Positions 25,944-34,152 of a stretch of 64,000 bases of DNA are shown piece after piece. Below the pieces are notes generated by a model. It searched no databases and was not told the origin of the DNA. It saw only the letters and a list, made by a program, of their open reading frames with translations. A program made the position numbers and the translations under genes. The stretch is from assembly GCA_905181835.1 (NCBI GenBank), contig CAJIZF010000001.1:434001-498000 (forward strand), given 5' to 3'. The DNA is from an uncultured Flavobacteriaceae bacterium (GTDB lineage: Bacteria > Bacteroidota > Bacteroidia > Flavobacteriales > Flavobacteriaceae). Position 1 is the stretch's first letter, and every line of letters starts with the position of its first letter.

Positions 25944-28196
25944 TTAGTTGTCAAACTTCTTCAATAAAGCAGGTAAATAAAAGATATCTGTAATCAAAGC
26001 AATCGCTACGGTCACCGCACAAAGCAATCCAAAATCTCTGACTGAAGGTACAGCGCTTGAGGCTATAATTAAAAAGCCAGCAACCAGTGCAATTGTAGTT
26101 GAAAATAAAGCACCTCCTGTATAGTGCATCGCACTATTCATCCGCTCTTCAGCTGATCCCTGAACTTGGTTGCTTTTTCTGTATTTATAAACCAAATGAA
26201 TGGTATCATCCATCGCAATCCCTAACATAATCGGGGTAATCATTGCTGTTGTAACATCAAGCGGGATGTCTAAAAGGGTCATCAATATCGCTAAAATTGT
26301 TAGCGGTAATAAGTTAGGAATCAAGACCAAAATGGTAGTACGTAGGTTTTTTATAAAAATTAGTAAGCACATAAATGCCACAAAAAAGGCTGCAAAAAAG
26401 GATTTGAATTGAGTTTCTAGAATAAAACTATTTAACTGAGCAAAAACGACAGCAAATCCATTAATCTTGAGTTTGTAATCATTCGTATCAAAAGAAGATT
26501 CAAAAGCTATTTTTACATCATCCAATACTTGATTGAGTTGTGATGTACGACCTTCCATAAGCGTTAAGGTAAACCCTGCGGTCGTCAAATCTTCGGAAAA
26601 CAATTTAAAAAAACTATTGTCCTTTACATCAACTCCAGAAAGTGTACTTTTCAACTCCTCTTCAGATACATTCGATGGAAATAAAACGGGAGTGCGTTTT
26701 TCTAGAAACTGTTTGATATTAACCACCGAAACAGGATTAGAAATAAATGTATTGAGCTCTAATTTTTTTTGAAATTTCTCTAAGCATTTCAGCGCTTCTT
26801 TATTCAAAATAACATCACCGTTAGACGTAGAAATATTTATTTGTAAACGGTTACTTCCTCCGAGTTCAACCTCTACAGCCCGTAAATCTTGCTTTGCCTT
26901 TCCTTCAGCTAAAAGATTACGAGAATTTGTATCTATTTTAATTTGAAAAATAGCATAAAAACCAATTAATAAAATAGCGGTAAAGCCAACAATTATGGTA
27001 TGCTTATAATCCCATGTTATACGATTTAACCATTGAATAAATGCTCGTTGATTCCAACGTTTTAAGCTTAGTAAGGGCTTTGCTTTCTCAAAATTTAAAT
27101 TCATATAACTGAATCCAATGATGGTAATAATATACACAAGAATAAAGCTGATGACTAAACCTATACAAGTAAAAACCCCCATGTTTTTGAAAGCAGGTAA
27201 TGGTGATAAATACAAGGCAAAGTAACCAACAAATGTGGTAAGAGTTGTATAAAAGCACGGCGTTATACTTTTACGGATAGCGACTGCTAGTAAGTCAACT
27301 TTAGCCAATGTATTGTTTGCCAATCCCTCTTTGTGGTAAATATTTATAATGTGTACAGCATCGCTAACGCTATACACCATTAGGATTGTTGGAATAAGCA
27401 TTGATATCATATTCAGTGCAAAGCCTAGTGAGGTAATTAGCCCAAAAAGTAAGCTTATGGGGATCGCAACAGATAATAAGGAAATGATTAAATAGCGCTT
27501 ACTGGGCAATAAAAACAGTAGCATTATGGTGATCACCACAATCGTTAACACTCCAAAGATTAAACTCTCCTTATAAATTCCTTTGCTATATGCCTCATTT
27601 AAAACTGGAGGTCCAGTTAGATAGTGATGCTCATAAAGGGTTTGAATCACTGTTCTTATTTCTTCAGCAATAACTTGTCGCTCTTCTTCGACTGTTGATG
27701 TTGGGTTAAGTTGAATATAAAAAAACTGATTTTTATAATCTTTGGTAACTAATTGAGAAGTGATATTTGGTAATTTTGAGTACAGACTTTTCAGCCCTTT
27801 TTCACTTCGTTTTGAATTATACAAGCCATCAAAATTAAGGGTCTTATTTGCATAGGTGGGATACTTAGCTTTAGCTAAACTATACGATGTTTGTACATAA
27901 GGTAATGCTTCAATTTGTTGGTGTAACTCTTTTAATGATAAAACTTCTGTTTCACCAATGGCATTTTCTACCGGTAACATCGCAATAAAAATTTCATCGG
28001 AACCGAAATTTTGCTGATAATCGATGTAAGCACGATAGCTTGGATCATCTTCCAAAAACCAAATGCCTAGCGAATTGTCAACACTTAATTTAGTTACCGT
28101 ATGATATCCGGATAAGCCCATAGCAACTGCTAAAACAGCCATAATTGCTATTCTGAATTTGATAATCGTCGCTATGATTTTTCTTAATCGTTCCAT
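25944..28196 (-). CDS. RND superfamily/MMPL-type transporter
   Basis: 750 residues with the symmetric RND layout: one N-terminal span (IAIMAVLAVAMGLSGYHTV), a periplasmic loop of about 170 residues, five spans, then a second such repeat. The internal repeat signatures VAIPISLLFGLITSLGFALN with SVSDAVHIINIYHK and ITPIMLGIAMDDTIHLVYKY are those of MMPL/PATCHED-type exporters. The family uses the proton gradient to move lipids, hopanoids or hydrophobic molecules. No membrane fusion protein is adjacent, so it probably works alone. The substrate is unknown. Confidence 0.85.
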   Translation of the reverse strand: MERLRKIIATIIKFRIAIMAVLAVAMGLSGYHTVTKLSVDNSLGIWFLEDDPSYRAYIDYQQNFGSDEIFIAMLPVENAIGETEVLSLKELHQQIEALPYVQTSYSLAKAKYPTYANKTLNFDGLYNSKRSEKGLKSLYSKLPNITSQLVTKDYKNQFFYIQLNPTSTVEEERQVIAEEIRTVIQTLYEHHYLTGPPVLNEAYSKGIYKESLIFGVLTIVVITIMLLFLLPSKRYLIISLLSVAIPISLLFGLITSLGFALNMISMLIPTILMVYSVSDAVHIINIYHKEGLANNTLAKVDLLAVAIRKSITPCFYTTLTTFVGYFALYLSPLPAFKNMGVFTCIGLVISFILVYIITIIGFSYMNLNFEKAKPLLSLKRWNQRAFIQWLNRITWDYKHTIIVGFTAILLIGFYAIFQIKIDTNSRNLLAEGKAKQDLRAVEVELGGSNRLQINISTSNGDVILNKEALKCLEKFQKKLELNTFISNPVSVVNIKQFLEKRTPVLFPSNVSEEELKSTLSGVDVKDNSFFKLFSEDLTTAGFTLTLMEGRTSQLNQVLDDVKIAFESSFDTNDYKLKINGFAVVFAQLNSFILETQFKSFFAAFFVAFMCLLIFIKNLRTTILVLIPNLLPLTILAILMTLLDIPLDVTTAMITPIMLGIAMDDTIHLVYKYRKSNQVQGSAEERMNSAMHYTGGALFSTTIALVAGFLIIASSAVPSVRDFGLLCAVTVAIALITDIFYLPALLKKFDN

Positions 28197-28401
28197 TTAT
28201 GTTATCGTAAAAGTACCTTAATTGCTTTAGGAAAATCAGCTAGAGGAAAATCATAAGAATTTTCAAAAGTAGGCAAGTAACAAGCAATTATTTTTAAAAG
28301 TTGTTATTCTTTCGTTATTATTTATTTAATAGTTCTTGTTCACTGTCTGGTATTTTATACAAATGTCCTAAATATATTTAGTGTTACGAGGCAAAACATC
28401 G

Positions 28402-29934
28402 TTATGTTGTATCAATTTCCTTGATCATCTTAACAGCCTCTAATCTTGGCGGATACAATTTTGAAACCAGAATGCCCAAAATCATAGCGACTGCAAAAGA
28501 AGGGGCAAGTACGTCGAGAGCCACAAAATAAGGCCCTACATTTGGCATTTCTTTTAAAACAAAATTAAAAATTATAACTGAAATAAAACCAGAAACCATG
28601 GATGCGATAGCTCCTTTTTCAGAATAGCCCTTCCAAAAAAGACTGAGAATAACGACTGGGCAAAATGTGGCAGCGATACCAGACCATCCAAAAATAATGA
28701 CCCAAAAAATCTGTCTATTAGGTGACACATAATCCATAATAATTGCAATCAACAAGGCAGAAAATGCCATAATGATGGTAGCAATTCTTGACATTTTTGT
28801 GAGATCTTTATCTTTTATTTTAGGTCTAAATATCTTTTGATAAAAGTCACGAGTAATGGCGCTTGAGGCTAATATTAATAGTGAATCAATGGTAGACATA
28901 ATTGCAGATAATACAATGGCAATAAATACGGCTACTAATATTGTTGGTAAGAAACTTTCTGTAATCATAGTTAGCACATCTTCACCATTATTACCTAAAA
29001 TAGCTTCAGGATCTTGTCCTTCACTTGTAAAGTAGATTCTAGCAAGTATACCAATAGTTACTGCGGCTGCATCTGTAAGTAATGTAAAAAGAACCGCAAC
29101 CCATTTTCCTTTGTCAATTTCTTTTTTGTCTTTAATAGACATAAAACGGACATACACTTGTGGAGAACCTAAGAAACCTAATCCAATCATAGAAAACCCT
29201 AGAATGGTAAAAAGATTCATCCAACCATCAGAACTTCTTCCCATTATGTTTGTTAGCGTTGGATCAATTGCATTTAATCCTGCTGTAACTCCAGCTCCGT
29301 GGTCCATAGAAAACCAAACTACAATTGGCAGTAAAACAAGACCAAAAAACATTAAGAGACCTTGAAACAAGTCTGACCAAACGGCGGCAACAAATCCACC
29401 AATAAAAATATATGCTAAGACAATAAAGAAGCCGATTAATGCGCCTAGTTTATAATCAATTCCCAGCATCGATCTAAATGCAATACCCGTAACATCAATT
29501 TGTGAAGCTACATAAATCACTATAAAAATAACTAGAACTGAAGCCGAAATAATTCTAAGTGTGTGCGATGTGGTCTTAAAATGACTAGTTAAATAATCTG
29601 GAATAGTAATAGCACCATATGTATCAGACCTTTTTTTGAAACGTTTTGCCATAAATTGCCAGGAAATAAAAACACCTAGTAGTTCTCCTACAACAACCCA
29701 ATAGCCAGAATATCCTACCATTGCACCCATTCCGGTAAGTCCAATCAATAACCAGCCAGATTCTCCAGTTGCTCTTGCAGAAAATGCTACTGCCCAAAAA
29801 CCCATCTTTTTCCCACCTACATAATAATCGCTCATATCTTTAATTCGTCTAGATGCGAAAATTCCAATTAAAAATAAAATCCCAACATAAACTGCTAGGA
29901 CTGCTACTTTGATTATTAAATTTGGATCTTGCAT
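28402..29934 (-). CDS. Sodium:solute symporter, PutP-like
   Basis: 510 residues with 12-13 membrane spans and SSS-family marks: FLIGIFASRRIKDMSDYYVG at the start, ARATGESGWLLIGLTGMGAM in the second span region, and the central block of TM5-6. It is closest in type to the sodium/proline symporter PutP. It is transcribed divergently from the cysteine dioxygenase operon with a 263-base spacer that holds the palindrome at 30110. The 205 bases on its 3' side (to 28197) hold no feature that I can support. A role in taking up an osmolyte or amino acid is likely; the substrate is inferred only loosely. Confidence 0.85.
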   Translation of the reverse strand: MQDPNLIIKVAVLAVYVGILFLIGIFASRRIKDMSDYYVGGKKMGFWAVAFSARATGESGWLLIGLTGMGAMVGYSGYWVVVGELLGVFISWQFMAKRFKKRSDTYGAITIPDYLTSHFKTTSHTLRIISASVLVIFIVIYVASQIDVTGIAFRSMLGIDYKLGALIGFFIVLAYIFIGGFVAAVWSDLFQGLLMFFGLVLLPIVVWFSMDHGAGVTAGLNAIDPTLTNIMGRSSDGWMNLFTILGFSMIGLGFLGSPQVYVRFMSIKDKKEIDKGKWVAVLFTLLTDAAAVTIGILARIYFTSEGQDPEAILGNNGEDVLTMITESFLPTILVAVFIAIVLSAIMSTIDSLLILASSAITRDFYQKIFRPKIKDKDLTKMSRIATIIMAFSALLIAIIMDYVSPNRQIFWVIIFGWSGIAATFCPVVILSLFWKGYSEKGAIASMVSGFISVIIFNFVLKEMPNVGPYFVALDVLAPSFAVAMILGILVSKLYPPRLEAVKMIKEIDTT

Positions 29935-30092
29935 TTAGCTGAATTAGTGATTTAATTTTGTTTATTTTAAATTAAATATTTTAAAAAAAAACAGGTTTCG
30001 TAATATCACGAAAATTACTCATTATAATAGAATAATCAACTTTTTTTTACATAAAAAAGTTCAAAAATCAGTTAAAAACCTATAAAAATAGC

Positions 30093-30100
30093 TATATTTG
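30093..30100 (+). promoter_or_regulatory. Candidate promoter -7 box for the cysteine dioxygenase operon
   Basis: TATATTTG fits the Bacteroidetes -7 element TAnnTTTG. No matching TTTG -33 element is visible at the expected distance, so the promoter may depend on an activator. The start of transcription would fall close to the palindrome at 30110-30127, giving a leader of roughly 90 bases. Confidence 0.45.
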
Positions 30101-30109
30101 TTAAACTCG

Positions 30110-30127
30110 GATGATTTATAAATCATC
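30110..30127. promoter_or_regulatory. Perfect 18-bp palindrome, likely operator
   Basis: GATGATTTATAAATCATC is its own reverse complement and lies 9 bases after the candidate -7 box, where a bound dimer would cover the transcription start. It sits in the divergent spacer between the symporter and the dioxygenase operon. The AT-rich dyad resembles operators for winged-helix or Lrp-type regulators. It could also fold in RNA, but with no T run it is not a terminator. Confidence 0.6.
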
Positions 30128-30197
30128 TTCATTTATTTATTTTGGATTTAGGGAATGACCTTGGATTTGTACATTAAATGAACAAAAAATCATCCCT

Positions 30198-30731
30198 TTG
30201 AATTCTAAAGATCACGCCACAGAAACTCCTAAAACTATAGACGAATTAATTACAGTACTTTCAGAAGGAGAGAGGACGACTTATAATCACACAATACATT
30301 CAATAAAATTTCCAGCTAATACTTTTGATAAGTATAGCTCTTGGTCGGATGAGTGTTATACAAGAAATTGCATTATTAATAACGAACAATTTGAATTAAT
30401 TCTATTGTGTTGGGAAAAAGGACAAGTTACTCAAATTCACGATCACGGCGGAGAAGAATGTTGGGTTAAGGTTATTGAAGGTGAATTCAGAGAAAATATT
30501 TATAAAGAAGATGAAGCTGGAAAGCTAAAGATTGTAAAATCAACTATTTCAAAAGCTAATGAAGTAACTTATATGAAAGACTTTATGGGATTTCATTCAT
30601 TAGAAAATACAGCTAATAAAAGAAGTATGTCCTTGCATTTGTATGCTAAACCAATTTCTAATTGTAATGTTTTTGATGAAAAAACAAAAACTTTTATCAA
30701 TAAGGATTTAACGTATTGTACGAGTTTATAA
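30198..30731 (+). CDS. Cysteine dioxygenase (cupin, 3-His iron type)
   Basis: 177 residues beginning at TTG 30198; an ATG at 30179 is followed by an early stop. Iron ligands H81, H83 (QIHDHGG) and H133 (GFHS) are spaced as in mammalian CDO H86/H88/H140. The SLHLY segment supplies the Ser-His-Tyr triad, and C88, seven residues after H81, takes the position of mammalian C93, which with Y149 (for Y157) would permit the Cys-Tyr thioether cofactor. Most bacterial CDOs are said to have glycine at that point. The enzyme oxidises cysteine to cysteine sulfinate in the cytosol. It is 27 bases upstream of a decarboxylase that could take that product to hypotaurine. Confidence 0.88.
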   Translation: MNSKDHATETPKTIDELITVLSEGERTTYNHTIHSIKFPANTFDKYSSWSDECYTRNCIINNEQFELILLCWEKGQVTQIHDHGGEECWVKVIEGEFRENIYKEDEAGKLKIVKSTISKANEVTYMKDFMGFHSLENTANKRSMSLHLYAKPISNCNVFDEKTKTFINKDLTYCTSL

Positions 30732-30758
30732 TTGATATTAAAATTTAAAAGAGAAAAA

Positions 30759-32168
30759 ATGTCCAACATATACAATGATATTAATTTATTTAATGAGCTA
30801 GTTGAAGTTTTAATTAATGAAGAATTAAAAAATCCGGTAGCAGAAAGAATTGATTCAGATAAATTATATGAAACTATAGATTTGTCTTTAAATCAATCTG
30901 GGATGATTGATGATGAGTTTAAATCAGTCTTAAAAAACGTATTGATTTCTACTCCAAAAACGGCCACAAATTTATTTTTCAATCAACTTTTTGGAGGACG
31001 ACAAGGAAAAGCAATTTTAGGAGATTTATTAGCTGTATTGTTGAATAATAGTATGTATACATACAAAGTTGCAGGTCCGCAAGTGGGTATTGAACAAGAA
31101 ATTATTAGACAATCTTGCAATTTAGTTGGTTACGGTTCTAACAGTAACGGTACATTTCCTACGGGCGGTTCTATGAGTAATTATATGGCGTTAATTATGG
31201 CTCGTGATGCAAAAGATCCTAATTGTAGACAAGATGGAATGTCAAAACCATTAATCATTTACACATCTAAAGAATCTCATTATTCGAATGCTAAGAATGC
31301 AAGTTTTGCCGGAATTGGAAGAAATAACATTCGATATATAAAAGCAGATTCAAAAGGAAGAATGATTTCTACTGAATTAGAAGCTCAGATTAAAGAAGAT
31401 ATTAAAAATGGTGGAATTCCAACTTATGTAAATGCAACAGCAGGAACGACTGTTTTAGGCGCTTTTGATCCGATTGATGAAATTGCAGTTATCACCGAAA
31501 AATATAATATTTGGTTGCACGTTGATGGTGCATATTGCGGAAGTGTAATTTTTAGTGAGAAATATAAACATCTAATTAAAGGTGTAGAAAGATCAGATTC
31601 TTTCAGTTATAATGCACATAAAATGTTAGGAACACCATTAACTTGTTCTATTATTTTAGTGAATGACAAAAAGCAAATGCACGATTCTTTTAGTAATGAA
31701 GCAGATTATTTATATCAAACTGATGGAGATGATTTTAACTTAGGTAAAACTTCTTTTCAGTGCGGAAGAAGAAATGATGCCTTAAAATTTTGGACGCTTT
31801 GGAAATCAGTTGGAACAGGAGGCTTAGAAAAAATCATAGACCAGCAATTTGAATTGGCTACTGTAGCTCGTGACTATGTCTCAACTCATAAAGACTTCAC
31901 CTTGTTCAGTTTTGACGATTCCATATCCATTTGTTTTAACTATAAAAATATCGACCCTATGTTACTGTGTACCACTTTGTATGAGCATCAAATCACGGTT
32001 GTAGGCTTTGGTTCTTTTAATGAGAACACCTTTGTAAGATTGGTAACCATTAACGCAAACAATTCTAAACAAGATATTTTAAACTTCTTTAAAGTACTAG
32101 AAGATTTTGTGGAGAATCACTCAACATTGCTGAATGAAAAACTTGTTTTTGGAGTAGAGGTCCAATAG
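30759..32168 (+). CDS. PLP-dependent decarboxylase (group II; cysteine sulfinate/glutamate/aspartate decarboxylase-like)
   Basis: I choose ATG 30759 (MSNIYNDINLFNELVEVL) over the TTG at 30732; it lies 27 bases after the dioxygenase stop. The 469 residues show a phosphate-binding block (NGTFPTGGSMSNYMALIMAR), HVDGAYCGS with the PLP-contacting Asp, and the Schiff-base lysine in SYNAHKMLGTP. These are shared by glutamate, aspartate-1- and cysteine sulfinate decarboxylases. Because the partner gene makes cysteine sulfinate, hypotaurine is the likely product, but substrate choice within this family cannot be read with confidence. A terminator for this operon is not obvious downstream. Confidence 0.85.
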   Translation: MSNIYNDINLFNELVEVLINEELKNPVAERIDSDKLYETIDLSLNQSGMIDDEFKSVLKNVLISTPKTATNLFFNQLFGGRQGKAILGDLLAVLLNNSMYTYKVAGPQVGIEQEIIRQSCNLVGYGSNSNGTFPTGGSMSNYMALIMARDAKDPNCRQDGMSKPLIIYTSKESHYSNAKNASFAGIGRNNIRYIKADSKGRMISTELEAQIKEDIKNGGIPTYVNATAGTTVLGAFDPIDEIAVITEKYNIWLHVDGAYCGSVIFSEKYKHLIKGVERSDSFSYNAHKMLGTPLTCSIILVNDKKQMHDSFSNEADYLYQTDGDDFNLGKTSFQCGRRNDALKFWTLWKSVGTGGLEKIIDQQFELATVARDYVSTHKDFTLFSFDDSISICFNYKNIDPMLLCTTLYEHQITVVGFGSFNENTFVRLVTINANNSKQDILNFFKVLEDFVENHSTLLNEKLVFGVEVQ

Positions 32169-32186
32169 AAGACCTATTGAATGATT

Positions 32187-32330
32187 TTAAGTTCGAATGT
32201 CTTTATAAGAGTTGCGTTCCAAGCGCTTTAAGTATTTGACTCTGGTTTTATCACTTACAAAGGGAACGGACCAAAACAGGTTTGTTTTTAGAAACAAAGA
32301 CAGTCTCCAACGTAAGTATTTGTTTAACTG
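32187..32330 (-). pseudogene. Possible C-terminal fragment of a lost gene
   Basis: In the 256-base gap after the decarboxylase, the minus strand has 47 open codons without a start, reading LRWRLSLFLKTNLFWSVPFV and then KYLKRLERNSYKDIRT to stop. The composition looks protein-like, but no family is recognised. Confidence 0.3.
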
Positions 32331-32367
32331 TCATATCAAATTATAATTTTACTGAAATATTTTAATT

Positions 32368-32396
32368 TAAAAAACCCCACCAAAAATTGGTAGGGT
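32368..32396 (-). terminator. Intrinsic terminator after the NTF2-like lipoprotein gene
   Basis: On the minus strand ACCCTACCAA, a short T-rich loop and TTGGTGGGGT form a stem with one mismatch, followed by a run of six T. It lies about 30 bases beyond the stop at 32425 and suits factor-independent termination of that gene. Confidence 0.75.
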
Positions 32397-32424
32397 ATGT
32401 ATAAGAGCTAAAAACTCTGGTAGC

Positions 32425-32952
32425 TTATTCAGTCATCTCTACTTCTTCTTCTTCTTCTTGGGTTTCTTCCTCTTCTAGAAAGTTAACAAGACCTGTAGCA
32501 TCAAAATAATCACCTCCGGTTATAATTTGTCCATCTTTAAAATCCCAGGTATGGTATGCTTTTACTTCCCATTTTTTACCTGTCTTTGTATGAGTTCCAG
32601 ACCAAGTTCCGTAAGATCTAACACTCCCGTCTGCCATTCCAGTCTCTGCCAATACACCAGGTAACCAGTTGTCAGCAGTGTAAACCACATCTTCCATTTC
32701 ATCTTGCCATGCTTTTAAATATTGGCCAAATTCTTCTTTTCCAATTTCTGTAGATCCAAAAAATACAGGTTGCCATTTAACATCTTGATGAATTAGGTCA
32801 AGCTGTGCTTGAAAATCTGCTTCAGATCCCTGAAGTTCTAACATTTTTTTTGCAGTGGCTGTATTTTTTGCAAAGTCCGGATGTCCTCCTTGAGAACATG
32901 ACATAAAAATAGATACCAATAAAATACTAAATAATTTTTTCATTTTTTTCAT
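32425..32952 (-). CDS. NTF2-like (SnoaL-type) lipoprotein
   Basis: 175 residues. The signal ends at a lipobox (LLVSIFMSCSQGG), so the mature protein is lipid-anchored. The body is a single NTF2-like fold (helices, FFGSTEIGKEEFGQYLKAWQ, then VKAYHTWDFKDGQIITGGDY) of a type found in stress or uncharacterised secreted proteins. The C-terminal 20 residues are almost all Glu (TQEEEEEVEMTE), an oddity of this copy. The ligand is unknown. It is followed by its own terminator. Confidence 0.78.
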   Translation of the reverse strand: MKKMKKLFSILLVSIFMSCSQGGHPDFAKNTATAKKMLELQGSEADFQAQLDLIHQDVKWQPVFFGSTEIGKEEFGQYLKAWQDEMEDVVYTADNWLPGVLAETGMADGSVRSYGTWSGTHTKTGKKWEVKAYHTWDFKDGQIITGGDYFDATGLVNFLEEEETQEEEEEVEMTE

Positions 32953-33057
32953 TTTTAAAATAGTTGTTCACGAAATTAATTTAATTTTTTATTAAAAAAA
33001 ATAAAATTAGTACAATACAGGGATAGTATGAAAATTAAATCTCGCTTTACAATAACT

Positions 33058-33423
33058 CTATTCAGTTATGACTGCAAATTTTTCTAACAATTCCAATGAA
33101 GTGTATTGCAAGGTTTTTTGATGAGTCGCTTCCAAAACAATAGGTGGTGCTTTGCCCGCTTTTTCTGCTTCTAACCAGCGAGAAATACACAAACACCAAG
33201 AAGAACCAGCTTGTAGTCCTGGAAAATTCCAATGTGGAATAGGAGTCATTAAATCATTTCCTCTTGAGGCAGAATAGTTTAAGAATTCTTGTGTAACAAT
33301 AGCGCAAACAGTATGTGTTCCAGTATCTTCAGAAATTGTTCTACAAAAACCATCTCTAAAATAACCAGTAGCAGGATTTGTACAGCAAGGAATCAAAGGA
33401 TTTCCGAAAATATTTAGTTCCAT
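33058..33423 (-). CDS. DUF2237 family protein
   Basis: 121 residues covering the DUF2237 pattern: NIFGNPLIPCCTNPATGYFR, TISEDTGTHTVCAIVTQEFL, and the aromatic LQAGSSWCLCISRWLEA. The function of the family is unknown. Cysteines are clustered (CC, C, C, CLC), suggesting metal or thiol chemistry. It is cytoplasmic and lies upstream of the NTF2-like lipoprotein gene with a 105-base spacer, probably transcribed on its own. Confidence 0.85.
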   Translation of the reverse strand: MELNIFGNPLIPCCTNPATGYFRDGFCRTISEDTGTHTVCAIVTQEFLNYSASRGNDLMTPIPHWNFPGLQAGSSWCLCISRWLEAEKAGKAPPIVLEATHQKTLQYTSLELLEKFAVITE

Positions 33424-33495
33424 TTGTTGAATAATAATTTACTAAAATTAATCAATTAAAGTAATATAGGTTCTCCTATGAAGTATTTTCTGCAT

Positions 33496-33535
33496 AAAAA
33501 ACCACCCTAAATTAAAAGAGTGGCTTTATTTTTTT
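33496..33535. terminator. Hairpin terminator after the CDGSH microprotein gene
   Basis: AAAACCAC and GTGGCTTT pair (one G-T), with T runs on either side, so it can work in both directions. It is placed right for the minus-strand microprotein gene that ends at 33558. Confidence 0.65.
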
Positions 33536-33557
33536 GTTTCTACTATAAGAATTTTTC

Positions 33558-33635
33558 TTATTTATTGTGAGAACCATCACAAAATCCATCAAGGTTTTGA
33601 GTGTTTCCACATCCGCATTTAGGTTTATCTGACAT
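33558..33635 (-). CDS. CDGSH-type iron-sulfur microprotein, 25 residues
   Basis: The minus strand from ATG 33635 reads MSDKPKCGCGNTQNLDGFCD followed by GSHNK and TAA. The set C-x-C, then Thr, and then C-D-G-S-H supplies the three cysteines and one histidine that bind a [2Fe-2S] cluster in mitoNEET-type CDGSH proteins; the spacing between the second and third cysteine is one residue longer than in mitoNEET. The length is far below the usual 60-110 residues, and the gene has a good terminator and no overlap with neighbours. It could be a real miniature protein or a fragment of a longer one; I see no coding extension upstream. Confidence 0.65.
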   Translation of the reverse strand: MSDKPKCGCGNTQNLDGFCDGSHNK

Positions 33636-33798
33636 AATTATTATTATTTAGACTTTAAATATATTATTAAAACTCTTTAGAATGAATATAGATTAAGCTT
33701 TAACCCCTATTACTGGTTTAGCATTTAGAACTATTTTCTTTTTCATCTCACATAACATTGTAAAAGTTAGCATTTGTAAAATATTTGATTTTTCATAA

Positions 33799-33866
33799 TT
33801 TTCGATACTTTTTAGTCTTTTTTAAGTGTTTTTAGTCAATTTTTAGTCGTTTTCGATACTTTTTTG
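33799..33866 (+). repeat. Cluster of short TTTTAGTC and TTTTCGATACTTTTT repeats
   Basis: TTTTAGTC occurs three times (33810, 33830, 33841), bracketed by two copies of TTTTCGATACTTTTT (about 33799 and 33850). The pattern looks like a small array of protein-binding sites or a slipped repeat in a non-coding stretch. Confidence 0.5.
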
Positions 33867-33880
33867 TTGTTTTTTTAAAA

Positions 33881-34047
33881 CAATGCCTTATTGAAGATAT
33901 AATAAACGATAATGGAGAACAGTTAGATGTTTCATCAGCAGTGGGCTACAATATGATTGTCCTGAAGAATCTACCAAATATTATTTAATAAAAGATGGAA
34001 AGCTTATTGAGTTAGAAAAAGATGAAGATGACTTTAGTGAAATTTGA
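33881..34047 (+). pseudogene. Gene relic with one frameshift
   Basis: Plus-strand reading CLIEDIINDNGEQLDVSSAV, then after a shift near 33950 CPEESTKYYLIKDGKLIELE to stop at 34047. Composition is protein-like and acidic, but there is no start and no recognised family. It fills part of the long gap (33636-34152). Confidence 0.4.
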
Positions 34048-34063
34048 AGAAATAATATCACCA

Positions 34064-34121
34064 GATAGCTAATATTCTTACTAAATTTTTCATACTGATC
34101 AGCTATTTTTTTTAAATTAGC
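34064..34121 (+). repeat. Dispersed non-coding repeat, copy 1
   Basis: A 36-bp block is identical to 42207-42242, and the next bases are similar, ending TTTAAATTAGC in both. The ends GCTAAT and ATTAGC are inverted to each other. Each copy lies 30-36 bases upstream of a plus-strand gene start in a divergent spacer. Confidence 0.7.
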
Positions 34122-34152
34122 TTACCTAATTAACACTAAATAATTAAAACTC

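Noticed and set aside
30732..30758. TTG start of the decarboxylase
   Set aside because: The ATG at 30759 is a better start with a purine-rich leader, and the extra nine residues (MILKFKREK) look like untranslated sequence.
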